Shown in pieces: positions 15,201-24,100 of a stretch of 64,000 bases of DNA. How positions within the stretch are numbered: the stretch's first letter is position 1; every line of letters starts with the position of its first letter. Source of the DNA: Lepisosteus oculatus (lineage: Eukaryota; Chordata; Actinopteri; Semionotiformes; Lepisosteidae). Both the position numbers and the translations under genes were made by a program. The stretch is from contig NC_090706.1 of assembly GCF_040954835.1 (NCBI RefSeq), forward strand, positions 35,349,148-35,413,147, written 5' to 3'. A model generated the notes under the pieces. It saw only the letters and a list, made by a program, of their open reading frames with translations. It had not been told where the DNA came from and did no database searches.

Positions 15201-16591
15201 CGTGTAAATCACATATCTCAGCCAAATGTAGAATTTTGCTCTAAAGAAATACCCAATTCAGAATATTGTGTACAACTGTGGTCATCAGATACAAGCAATA
15301 TAGTGCTGCTTTGGAATCAGTCCAGAGAAAAGCAGCCAGACACATTCCCAGGTTTTAAGGAATGTCCTTCTCTGACAGACTAAAAGAACCGAATCATTTT
15401 AAGTATTTAACAAAGAGGACTATAAGTGGATATGGTTCAAGTATTCAAAGTCCTCTAGGGCACTGATTATGGATTGGCAAGGTCCACCCAATGAAGTGGA
15501 TTTAGAACAGTAAAACTGGAACAAGCTATTCTCTTTTTTTTTAAGTTTGGAACAAACCACCTACAGCTGTTAAAGCTGATACATCGGCTTTTTTCAAGAA
15601 AACACCTGGATGGGTTCGTCAGATCACTTAGCTACTAGAAATCAAGTAAGCATATGACCTCCTCTCGTTTGTAGACTTTTTTATATTCCTTAAACACATT
15701 TCTTTCGACTGTGGTAAAACGTGAAGCTCTTCAGGATGTTTTGTTCAGTTTGGGTTCTTTCAGAAACCTTTATATTTTTTCACCAGTGACAGCACTTTAT
15801 CTGCATGAAACGTTTCATTCCACGTAACGTGGAGAAAGCTCCTGTATTTCTGTATTATGTATTAATGTATTATAGTCATATTTTAATTCTTCATTTTTAG
15901 AAAACCTAACCATTAACATTGTAGTGAAACGCAGAAGAAATTATTGGTTACTATGAAATACAACCTTAAAATGTGTGCAGCTTCAATCAATCATCAGTAC
16001 ATCTGTTAAGTATTTTATATAACAAACGTACCTCAGATCAGAAAAAAAAACATTTAAAAAACGATTTAACCGGGAGAAGAGAAAGAAAAAAAACTACTCA
16101 CGTTGGCTTTCCACAGACTTTGCGGTGGTACCACTGCTTGCAGTTGGTGAAGTATTTTTTGTTGGTTCCTTGAATCTTCTGCATTGCACATACATTTGGA
16201 CTGCGATTAACAAATTCAAAAATTGCAATCAGTCTTTTCATAATTTATTGCTGGGCAATTCAGATACATCTTATTAAATGATTGTAATTGAGCTTTATTA
16301 CCTTTTCGAATAATAAGTACTAGAAATACGTATGTCACAAAACGTGATTTGATCACGATTGATGAGCAAGGATTATTGCAATTCAACTATATAAAACGTA
16401 CATACGCGAATCTGTAGTAGTTATATATTCAACATGCAAATATACAGTAATACAGAAGATGAAGAATCTTCATACCCATGCTGTCTGCCTCTGATTCTGC
16501 TGTGCTGAAGAACTTGTTGGTAAGGAGACTTCGCTGCAGAAATTAGTGCAACAATGCATAGAGCCAAGGTAAACAAGAGAAGATGCTTCAT
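85..16591 (-). CDS. tgfbi: tgfbi, TGF-beta-induced protein (keratoepithelin), 5' part, exons 1-11
   Basis: A secreted extracellular-matrix adhesion protein that binds collagens and integrins. Eleven exons with AG acceptors and GT donors join in frame to 508 codons plus 2 bases: signal peptide (residues 1 to about 20), cysteine-rich EMI region (Cys43, 59, 68, 78, 79, 91), FAS1-1 (about 97-230), FAS1-2 (about 234-367), FAS1-3 (about 371-493) and the first residues of FAS1-4. FAS1 hallmarks are visible: [32 protein letters not shown] and [16 protein letters not shown]. Remembered human TGFBI aligns along the whole length with few gaps. Periostin, the close paralogue, fits less well: [18 protein letters not shown] and [16 protein letters not shown] are TGFBI-like. 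The human Arg124 position, a corneal-dystrophy hotspot, corresponds to Arg118 here (YSER) and is conserved. The last exons (rest of FAS1-4 and the C-terminus) lie beyond the left edge. Intron 2 is about 10.7 kb; the others are 0.3-1.2 kb. Confidence 0.96.
570..715 (-). CDS. tgfbi: tgfbi exon 10: FAS1-3, middle
   Basis: Residues 416-463 with Asp415 split: [64 protein letters not shown] is a TGFBI-specific stretch. Donor AAT|GTGAGT. The acidic loop before it is more diverged from human than the rest of the protein. Confidence 0.96.
1234..1371 (-). CDS. tgfbi: tgfbi exon 9: FAS1-3, N-terminal part
   Basis: Residues 370-414 with Ala369 split: [45 protein letters not shown]. It aligns with human KTLFELAAESDVSTAIDLF and following residues. 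The H1 motif is diverged (LIAPQNDAF), as it also is in human FAS1-3. Donor CCAG|GTGAGG. Confidence 0.95.
1676..1706. repeat. short tandem repeat (CAACTTT)n
   Basis: About four imperfect copies of a 6-7 bp CAACTT(T) unit in tgfbi intron 8. It is a minor microsatellite with no apparent function. Confidence 0.7.
1884..2096 (-). CDS. tgfbi: tgfbi exon 8: FAS1-2, C-terminal part
   Basis: Residues 299-368 with Asp298 split upstream: [20 protein letters not shown] onward to [16 protein letters not shown], the H2 motif of FAS1-2. Cys310 and Cys333 match the paired cysteines of this domain in human TGFBI. Donor TCTG|GTACAC, a weaker consensus than its neighbours. Confidence 0.97.
2385..2526 (-). CDS. 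tgfbi: tgfbi exon 7: FAS1-2, H1 motif
   Basis: Residues 251-297 plus one base. [20 protein letters not shown] is followed by [20 protein letters not shown], the H1 motif of FAS1-2, nearly identical to human. Acceptor TGTCAG|ACT, donor AAAG|GTAAGG. Confidence 0.97.
3158..3304 (-). CDS. tgfbi: tgfbi exon 6: end of FAS1-1, start of FAS1-2
   Basis: Exactly 49 codons, residues 202-250: [40 protein letters not shown], then IDETLDTLR. The H2 motif of FAS1-1 ([10 protein letters not shown]) is clear. Donor CGC|GTGAGT. Confidence 0.96.
3563..3727 (-). CDS. tgfbi: tgfbi exon 5: FAS1-1, middle
   Basis: Exactly 55 codons, residues 147-201, from [20 protein letters not shown] to HIHHYPNG. It contains the YH dipeptide typical of FAS1 domains. 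Phase 0 at both ends: acceptor TTCTAG|GAA, donor GGA|GTGAGT. Confidence 0.96.
3790..3985 (-). repeat. CR1/L2-type LINE or SINE 3' tail, minus orientation
   Basis: Contains the reverse complement of the fish L2-tail pattern: AACCCTGGACATGATGCCAGATCA, i.e. 'tgg..tggcatcatgtccagggt', followed by 'ctagccagcatatcactggga'. It lies in tgfbi intron 4 and is strongly decayed. The only open frame across it is repeat-derived. Confidence 0.6.
4372..4529 (-). CDS. tgfbi: tgfbi exon 4: FAS1-1, N-terminal half
   Basis: Residues 95-146, [18 protein letters not shown] to [13 protein letters not shown]. It holds the H1 motif of FAS1-1 (FAPSNEAW) and Arg118, equivalent to human Arg124. Donor AAT|GTAAGC, phase 0. 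Confidence 0.97.
5335..5399 (-). CDS. tgfbi: tgfbi exon 3: EMI region, second half
   Basis: A 65-nt exon, residues 73-93 ([20 protein letters not shown] and Ala93), with Cys78, Cys79 and Cys91. It completes Thr72 from exon 2 and gives one base to Ala94. The TYECCPGY motif is the EMI signature of TGFBI and periostin. Donor CAG|GTAGGC. It is too short to stand out as an open reading frame and was found by homology and phase. Confidence 0.95.
6870..6990 (-). repeat. tRNA-derived SINE head, minus orientation
   Basis: Read on the minus strand it begins GGTGGCACAGTGCTTATCAT and continues through CCTGGGTTCAATTCCTGG. These are an A-box-like head (GGCACAGTG) and a B-box (GGTTCAATTCC) as in the fish SINEs found elsewhere in this window. 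Only the head is clear. Confidence 0.6.
7474..7547. repeat. imperfect tandem duplication, 44-bp period
   Basis: The 30-bp unit at 7474-7503 recurs at 7518-7547 with three differences; both end in CAACACTAAG. It is a local duplication inside tgfbi intron 2. No family is recognised. Confidence 0.75.
8140..8215 (+). repeat. L2-type tail remnant
   Basis: CATCCAGGGTGTAGTGTAACC and ATGGCTCCAGG are decayed forms of the 'atccagggtgta..ctgcctt...ggctccgg' pattern seen intact at 12770-13055. Very short. Confidence 0.45.
10813..11115 (+). repeat. LTR-like block with polyadenylation signal
   Basis: A T/C-rich, more GC-rich block in tgfbi intron 2. It starts TGTCCCAGGACCCC, has AATAAA near 11006 and a C-run, and ends in a polypyrimidine stretch near 11100. 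This U3-R-U5-like layout suggests a solo LTR, but no clean CA end or target-site duplication was found. It could also be another unclassified repeat. Confidence 0.35.
12598..12690 (+). repeat. Penelope-type repeat end, copy A
   Basis: CCGAAGAAGGCTCCACAGTC, then GAAACGTTG, a CTTCTCTTTTCAG tract and GGAATAAACC. The same string recurs at 18972-19153 (inverted pair) and 50718-50810. The CTGAAGA...GAAAC pattern with a short GGCT/AGCC hairpin between resembles the hammerhead-ribozyme core reported for Penelope-like elements. Family assignment is by memory of that pattern. Confidence 0.5.
12770..13055 (+). repeat. tRNA-headed SINE with CR1/L2-type tail
   Basis: It begins GTTGTGGTGGCACAGGGGTTAGC with CTGCTGCCTCAGAGCACTGG (tRNA-like head) and runs through the L2-tail series: 'ttcaaagacatactgg', a TG-rich stretch, 'catccagggtgtaacctgcctt', 'ggctccgcctcccccatta' and 'aaaatggatggctggatg'. 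Although part of it is open in two frames, those frames are not genes. This is the best preserved copy of this family in the window. Confidence 0.8.
14690..15700 (+). pseudogene. decayed LINE (CR1/jockey-type reverse transcriptase C-terminus and 3' end)
   Basis: Traces of a reverse-transcriptase C-terminal region: 'tggcagatgtcatttaatgta' (the WQM-FNVDKC stretch, 14755-14780), then in 15189-15383 the fragment [11 protein letters not shown] followed by [12 protein letters not shown]. The usual form is LEYCVQFWSP...IPGL...SYEDRLKELNLF. It ends with 'agctactag' and 'gacctcctctcgtttgtaga', the characteristic 3' end of a widespread fish LINE. Frameshifts and stops throughout; it is a dead copy in tgfbi intron 2. 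Confidence 0.7.
16102..16200 (-). CDS. tgfbi: tgfbi exon 2: EMI region, first half
   Basis: Residues 40-71, completing Gly39 and beginning Thr72. It contains [20 protein letters not shown] and three of the EMI cysteines (43, 59, 68). The acceptor is a TAATCGCAG tract; the donor is CCAAC|GTGAGT. A 10.7 kb intron follows. Confidence 0.95.
16476..16591 (-). CDS. tgfbi: tgfbi exon 1: signal peptide and start of mature protein
   Basis: Residues 1-38 plus two bases of Gly39. It starts [20 protein letters not shown], a typical signal peptide with a hydrophobic core and Ala/Ser cleavage region. The following [19 protein letters not shown] matches the TGFBI N-terminus closely. The donor reads CATGG|GTATGA. 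The ATG is the only in-frame start before the hydrophobic stretch, and it lies 82-92 bp downstream of a TATA-like box. Confidence 0.95.
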
Positions 16592-16642
16592 TTTTGTTCT
16601 TTTCCTTAGTTATGTGCCTTTCAAACTCCAGCCAGGTTTCTA

Positions 16643-16683
16643 GGGGTTGAAGGTAAAGTGAATGATGGAGCTCTAATATATAG
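16643..16683 (-). promoter_or_regulatory. tgfbi core promoter with TATA-like box
   Basis: On the minus strand CTATATATTAG lies at 16673-16683, 82-92 bp upstream of the tgfbi ATG. Transcription would then start near 16643-16650 and give a 5' UTR of about 50-60 bases. No transcript data are available; the call rests on motif and spacing. Confidence 0.5.
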
Positions 16684-18971
16684 TGACAGGGTTATACAGT
16701 TGGGAGGAGCTTGTACCGGGCATTCGAGATGTAGTCGTGCAGAGTTCAAGTCATCAGAAGGACTGAAGTCCCTGCCAGCTACACCGGCACTGAGATGCTT
16801 TGTTTCTTCTTTGATTCCGAAGCGAATAAAGTTTTTTTTTTCCACGTCTCAGCGGTAGCAAAGTTTCACAGGAAATTAATGTGTGGTTAAGAATTATTTT
16901 AAAAAAGAAAAATTGCAGCAAGATTCCTTCCATCTGACTTTAAAACACTAGATATTAGTATCATTAAAAGGCAAAAGCGCTGTGGGTGATCGCTATCTTT
17001 AGACACAAAGATTTAAACTTCTTGGAACGTTTTGAAAAAGTAGTAATATTTGAACAGTATTCTTATTTCTGCACCTAAAGCATAATAACTACATTTTGGG
17101 CAGATACTTAAAAAACGATTAACTTTCTTTACGATATGAATGTCATCCAGGCTTCGTGAGCTCTTAGATCTGCCAAGGGAAACGCCAAGAAGTACAAATG
17201 TAAACATGATGTAACACATTTCCCTCATTATCAGTCAACTCATTATAATTATTAGCTGTTCTTGACATAAAAAACGTGGTAGTAATCCCGTGTCAGCACA
17301 AAATGTAATTATGTGATAAAAGTTTTTTAAAAAAAAACTCTACTGACGCATAGGCACACGTTTATTTACCTTGTCTAGGCTTTTCTTTCTGGAATTTTAA
17401 TAATCTTTATTATCATTTGGCTCAAAGCAATCTTAACACGACAAGTCACATCATGAACAAGAACGTTATCTTTATAAAACTGGAAAAATTGGACTTCTGC
17501 GCAGGGCCATCATACAAGCAGAAGCAGTTTTCTACAATACGTCGTTCTGCCCATAACCAAAGAAAACAATCCTGATTGATGAGCAAGGATGACAGGGGTG
17601 TTCTCTCACTTTTGACTTTTATTCTTGTGTCTTAGCTGGAGTGTGCAGCCTCCAAGGAATTTAATTTCAGTTGTTGTCTGTGAAGACTTAACTGCCACGG
17701 TAGCACCTCCTGGAATGTAACCTCTCAGTTCTCAGCTTTTCATGTTCAGCTTTAATACTGCACCCCTGTCAATCGAAAATAGGGATGAATCACTGTTAGA
17801 CGTTCAATGAAAAGGCTAAATTCCAACTATGAAAGCAATTGTGGTTTAAACTTTTACCTTTAGGGTATGAAGTAAAAAAAAATCTCATCTGGACAAATGG
17901 AAATTGTTCCTCTGAATGCAATTCTATCCTCAAGTAGATTGTTGCTGTCTGGAGAGACTCAAATTTACTTAACAGAGGGGGGGAAAAAGTGTCTCATTTG
18001 TAATGAAAATGTAAACGTAAACATATTGTATTTCTTGCTAAAAGGATTTGTCAGATCATGTTTAATAATAATAATCTTGTATCACAAAATAGTGCCAGTA
18101 CATTTAATCCACTAAATCCAGTCATCCGTATGTCAAGCATGCACTTTTTAAACCAGTATTCCATAAACACAAGACACACTTAATAAAATACCGTAAATTT
18201 TAATTAATATAAATCATAACTGATTTCACAGCCTGCAATAGGATACTGTACATTGTAAATTTCACTGTTTTAAAAGTCTAGTATAAACACAACGCTCTCT
18301 GTTAGTCCCATAGTATTATCCTGTTCCTCCACAGTTTAGTCTCAAGTTAAATAGAGTATCATATAATAAACAGAAGGAAACTTTTATAGAACAATATAAA
18401 TCAATAGTAGTTGTGTGTGTTAGTTACATCTGTGACAGTCAACACTTGAATAGGTGTTATTAGATTCTTGTGAATTTGTCATCAGATTTGCAAACTAACA
18501 CTTCTGTGAGAAAAGCTGTTCAGTGATTACTCACAAATCTGGTTTTGAAGACAAGACATTGCTGTAACTTGTACAGTGTCTCCATTCTGAAGCCATGTCC
18601 CTGGAAGCTGGCAGAGATCACACTTCACAGCAACCATTCAGTAATAACACCAGAGCTTTCATTCATCCTGTCAACATTAGTTAGGAAAATGCAAAAAAGA
18701 TATGAGACATCTTGCAGTGCCAAAGACCAGCAGCAACACTCAATGCATTCTTGTGATTAGAAATGTCTGGTCCCTGCTCTTCAGTGCCAGACAGTAAGGC
18801 AAACGTTTTGTTTTTACTCCTGTAGCTACAAAAGTATTGAGTTTAAATCTTATTTCCAAAATGTAATCCCGTAAGAGTGTGGTATGTTATAAAAAACAAC
18901 ATTTAACCACTTTTTATGTTAAACTTTTTATTTACATCAGGTGGGTAGCTGCGTCAGCATGCGTAGACTGC

Positions 18972-19153
18972 AAAGGAACAAGTAATAGGTTTATTTCATG
19001 CTGAAAAAAAATAAGAAAGAAAACACAACATTTCGGCTGTGGAGCCTTCTTCAGGTGTAAGGTGTGAACACCTGAAGAAGGCTCCACATCTGAAACGTTG
19101 TGTTTTCTTTCTTCTTTTTTTCAGCATGGAATAAACCTATTACTTGTTCCTTT
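18972..19153. repeat. Penelope-type inverted repeat (palindrome), copy B
   Basis: The left arm (18972-19058) and right arm (19068-19153) are near-perfect reverse complements of about 87 bp around a 9-bp spacer (19059-19067). The right arm carries CTGAAGAAGGCTCCACATC, GAAACGTTGTG and GGAATAAACC, as copies A and C do. Inverted end-repeat arrangements are known for Penelope-like elements. RNA from this locus would fold into a long hairpin. Confidence 0.7.
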
Positions 19154-20477
19154 TTATTTATGTGTTAAATTGTATTTTAGGGCAAATTGGATTAACTTAA
19201 TATAATCTCTTTAAAGTAAAACAAAATGTCTATTTAGCTATTTTTCTAAACTAAATATGCTAACTTTAGTCTTCTCTTTTTTATAACCTTAAGCTGAAAA
19301 GGGGCGTGACTTCCTCTTATCAGTTTTAATAGAAATGATAAGTTTGTATATCATGGAGCAACAGGCAAGTGAAAACCTTCCTAAAGAATGTAAACTACAA
19401 GCACACTTTATCATCAGTAGAATAGGTAATGCTAGTGACCTCCAGCTACCTCCATCTCAGTGGGTGTTCTAAAATGCACAGGCAAAAGTGGATGAATTTG
19501 TGATAACTAAGAACAAGAAAAAAGTGAAATACACAGGAAAAACCATTTGAATGTGTCATTTCTCATTAATCTCAAACTCCCATGAATCTATAATTTTAGC
19601 ATCAAAAGCCTGCATTTTCCAGCAGTTTACTTTGATGGCGATTATGATTGTTTGTGAAGGATTCCTGGCAAGAACAACATTTAGAATTTTTCTTAACACT
19701 TTTCCTTTTAGCAGGAAAGTTTCCAAAAGAGTAGGCTTTGGCACTTGGTTAATGGTACCAGGTTGGCACAGAATCAAAGAGTAAATATAAGTACTGTATA
19801 TAGATTTCACTTTTTACAAAACTGCTTTGCTGTGACGATGTATATGGTGACATAATTATGTCTTTAATCAGTTGCAATCAAAGAAATATGCTTATATATA
19901 CACTTTTCTACAGTTTCGTAAGAGCACATGGTACCATTAATCAAATCCAATAATCACCAGATTAAATGTCCTCTATGCTTTCCCACTGACATCAGAACTC
20001 TTTTTTTTCTTGCTAAATTGAAAGTGGCCTAGAATTCTTAATTATTATCTAGGTTATAGTATATATTTGTGAGCTATCATAGTTAGTAGTTTATTGTGTT
20101 GTCTCCATCTTTTAAAGACAACATAATCATAAAAAAATCTTACATTTCACATTTTAGATTAAGAAACAGACATTTGTAAACTATCTTCTCAATAGATGAG
20201 TTTGGAACTTCATATTCTTTCACCTTGAAAGGCAGTAAGACTATACAATGACTGTATATTGACGAATATTGTGTATGGAGTATTTATCACTGCAACACAT
20301 CCACAAAGGTATCAGGAAAATTGCAACATTTTATTTCATGACTCAGATTTTCATTAAGCAATTCACAATGCTGATTAAAAATTGTCATTAATATTGTTGA
20401 TCTATAGGGGGTCTAATGTGAATGTTAAAGAAAATCAAACTGTACATCTGCAATGCATGTTTTGCACCTACAGTAGT

Positions 20478-20660
20478 TGCAGGTTCTGTCACGCCATAGC
20501 AGACATAAGTAGTTGGACCCTATGCGTAGCAGTCTCCGGTGGAGTCGGGTCAGGCGAAGGAAAGGGATCCGAGAGGACAGATAAACCAAAACAAGAGGTA
20601 AGGTCGAGGTCGAGTACAGTAGCAGGGAGTCAAAAACCGGTAAGGACAAAAACAATTGCC
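20478..20660. repeat. LTR-like repeat fragment
   Basis: It starts TGTCACGCCATAGCAG and is CpG-rich against its AT-rich surroundings, with 'ggatccgagaggacag' and 'gtcaaaaaccggtaaggacaaa'. The TGTCACG start matches the solo LTR at 25773 and the minus-strand start of the solo LTR ending at 49398. No matching end or target duplication was seen, so it is probably truncated. Confidence 0.4.
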
Positions 20661-20847
20661 ATTTATTACTATGAGCAGGCACTGATTGATCTGTCAATGG
20701 TCGCTATGCAGAGAGTTGTAAGTTTCTTTTTTAAGCTCAGTATATATCTATTTGGAAAGGCTTTAAAGGATATTTCAACCTATTTTTTACCCTTTTGAAA
20801 GCATGAGAAGAAAGGATCATGCATATGTGTTTTGAGTCCCAAGGACA

Positions 20848-21120
20848 CTTTAAATATCATCCATCCATTCTCTAACCACTTTTTCCAATTCAAGACCAAG
20901 GGACAGCCAGAGCCTGTTGGCTTAGAGTAGGATACACCCTGGATGTGATGCCAGTTCATCTCAGGGAACACACAGATACAAACATGCAAATGTTCACATC
21001 TGGTCCAAATTTCCCAGAAGCCAATTAAACTACCAGCATGTTTTGGGACTATGGGAGGAAACATGCAGCACCTGAAGAAAACCCATGTGAACATATAGAG
21101 AAAATACAAACTTAAAAATC
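20848..21120 (-). repeat. CR1/L2-type tail, minus orientation
   Basis: Shows the reversed series: 'catccatccattctctaacca', 'tacaccctggatgtgatgccagttcatc', 'cagcatgttttgggactatgggaggaaac' and 'gaaaacccatgtgaac'. This is a nearly full-length copy of the L2-tail module. An open minus-strand frame through it is repeat-derived. Confidence 0.75.
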
Positions 21121-24100
21121 ACTCTCTGTAAAAGACATGGGAGGTATTATTGTTGACTGTTTTCTATTATAGTATGAAATGGACTCTTATCTGACAAAGT
21201 TCATATTCAGGAAGACAAAAACATAAATATATTGTTTAATCTCAGTTTTAAAGAAATATACAGCTATATTTAAGTTTAGCTGCTTCCCTGTTTACATCTG
21301 GTAGGCAGCCTCTTTTCCACTACGAACTCTTTAAATGACTGATATTGTCCTGCTATTCCTTTTCCATTCCATTTACTGGTCTATCCATGACCTAAGCAAC
21401 ACAGAGGGCTTCTCCTGAATTATTATGCTACAGAGAATTGCTCTCATGGTGGGGTTTCTTTCTACTCTTTGTGGACTACTTCCAGAAAAGGAGTGAATTA
21501 AAGTTTATTTGCAGAAGGAACTTCAGAGCAGTGGGCAGAAGCATTTTTGCAATATGAAACAATTCAGGGGAACAGAGAAAAGGAAGTTAAATACAACAAC
21601 GGGCATTGCATGAAGGATTTATTTCAGGGGTGTTCAGTCCTTGTCCTAGTGTATCACAAACCAGCAGATGCTATAATACAATTTATATGATCAATTTACA
21701 AATATCTGTTACATTTTTATTATGAACAGTTAAGGTTATGTTTTCTTTAATTCGGTAGATTTGAAATGAAATAGTAAGACCCTGTAGCTCTCAAGAACTA
21801 TAACTGGGCATTCCTGAATTTAGCTGACTGAAAAGATCATGGACACACATGTTCCAAATTGGTGGTTTAAGGAGAACACATAAGACCAACTGGACTGTAG
21901 CTTTTCAGAGAAAAGGTTGAAAACCCCTTTTGAACCTCATGGTTCATGAAGGACATAAAGTTTCAAAGAGTATTAAATAAAATATATTATTTTCTCTTTT
22001 CAGATTGACACAGACTTTTTACAACTCATATTTACATGTAAGAGAGAAAGCTTGTGAAAAAGTCATTCACCTAGGCATACAACTTAAACACTGTTTGTAG
22101 TTGGTCATTAATTTCAATTAATGCCTTCCTTCCATCCCCTATTACCAATCAAATGCAGATGCCCATCACTTTCAATACAGTGTAACTTCAACACTGATTC
22201 CCATCTCCCCTTAACAAATATAATAAAAACTTTGAAAGAAAGGCATTTTATGAGTTCCATGGGAGTCAGTGTCCTTTATATATGATATACAGTATCAGCT
22301 GACTGATATATCATTTTAGGATATTTGCACATTCAATATGCTGGTTTCTCTAGCCAGACAATTACTTCCTTTTTTAAATATCTCAAAGCTTTAACATTGC
22401 AATATGTCCCAAGATTTATGCAGCAGGCTCAAATAGGACCCTTTTACCATTATGAAGTATGACGTGGAACATTAGCTATCCATTTCATCCAAAAGTCGTG
22501 TTTCCTGCCAGAAATACGCAGCCATAAGCACTAGAAAACAGACCACCCCTTTATTCTTTGAAAAAATAAAATTGCCAGGGCTCCATCTCTATTAGACATT
22601 TATTTTCAACACGTAAACTTTTATAGGACTTTTTTAAAATAAAAATAAAAAAATGATTTTGCTGAACTGCATGGTATTTGGTGTGCATAGTCTATAAACC
22701 ATTTGCATACCTTAAAAAAGGTAATATTTTTCAGTTCAGCAGTCACCCATTAAGACTTTCAATTTTTTTAACAGAAGGCAATTCCTTTGGCCTTACCACA
22801 CTATGGCTCAATGGAAACAACGTGAAGCCTCACTTAAGGCTTGATCCTGTGGGTTTTTTTTTAAAGGTTTCATTTTTCCTTTACTTTGGCTGGGTGTTCG
22901 AAAACTAAGGTAGCTATTGCAGTGTTTCTTAGTGGTAATCTAAGTAGTGGTAGTGCTCTTCATGAAAGTAGTTAAGCATCTCTTTGTCAATACTGATGAC
23001 GCCAAATATGCTAGCAAATTGTAGTAGGATATTAATTTATTTAGCTTAAGCCAGTCATAATAAATATGAATTACCCTCATATCCAAATGTTCTGTGAAAA
23101 ACCATTTTCTTAACAAAGTTCCCAGTTCGAGCCCTCAGGAGTTCTCTGTTAGTTAATTAAACACTTCATTGAATGAATACTTTGCTTGATCACAACATTT
23201 TAAGGTAAGGTTTCAATTAAGGCATCCTTGAAGGTTGGAGATTTAAGTTAGTTGTGAAACACAAATAGTTAAAGTGCTGAAACGATTAAAGAGCTCAAAT
23301 TAGCCAAATTATAAATTCAATTGAGGGTCCAACTGCATAACTGAGATCTCAGCTGGAATAAAAACCAGCTATTATGTTGGTTCCAAAGACCAGAACTGGG
23401 AAATCCAGCACTACCATACGTTTACATTAATGCAGACGAACGTAAGCTTCCAGCTCCAAGGCCTGGCAAGTCTAAATATTTTCTGTAATAATAAAGCCAC
23501 ACACGGTAGGAGAACGTGCTTCACAGTAAAGCAAAGACCACTGGTTTGGAGTTTGGCTGTTATTTTCTTAACAAAATGAGAAAAGAAACTTAGTATTATA
23601 TCAGATCCAAGCATTCTGTTTTTAGTATTGATGTCATACTCCCTTTAAAAGTGTCTGACATGTTTGGATGACTTTAGGCAGACTTGTAATTCTGGCAGAT
23701 TAAAATCATCCAGATGTGTAGAGTAATATATTGCAATATATACAGTAATTAGCCCAGCTGAAAAAATCCCTTATGGATGTCCCCTGCGGTATACCATGCT
23801 AAAAGCAGAGGAAAGTGTATTAAAGCATAGTGAAATCATTTTAAAAGTATAGTAAGACATACTGTAAAGGGATATTTTAATAAATATATGGTAAAACAAG
23901 ATAGGATAGGATTAGTGTGGAAATCTAGGGAAACAAATACATTGTTATTTCCACACAATGAGTAAAGTTAATGAAAATGTGCTAATAGTTTAAATACAAT
24001 CCATGCATCTCTCACAGTACTCCCAAGCTCACAATTCTCACAGACCTTATCCTTAAACAAAAAAGGGCAACTAAGAGTTCCAAAGCACCCATATGCAGAG

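Larger units (their letters stand above)
5400..16101 (-). other. tgfbi intron 2, about 10.7 kb, repeat-rich
   Basis: This intron runs between the two EMI exons. No coding exon is recognisable in it. It contains a SINE head (6870-6990), an imperfect tandem duplication (7474-7547), an L2 scrap (8140-8215), an LTR-like block with a polyadenylation signal (10813-11115), a Penelope-type repeat (12598-12690), an L2/SINE copy (12770-13055) and a LINE reverse-transcriptase remnant (14690-15700). Confidence 0.8.

Noticed and set aside
85..16591. Periostin (postn) as the identity of the FAS1 gene
   Set aside because: The exon peptides agree with TGFBI over periostin, especially the EMI exons, the [16 protein letters not shown] stretch and the FAS1-2 end.
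20780..21109. Minus-strand frame of 109 codons
   Set aside because: Translation of an L2 tail; the same peptide-like pattern appears in other copies of the repeat.
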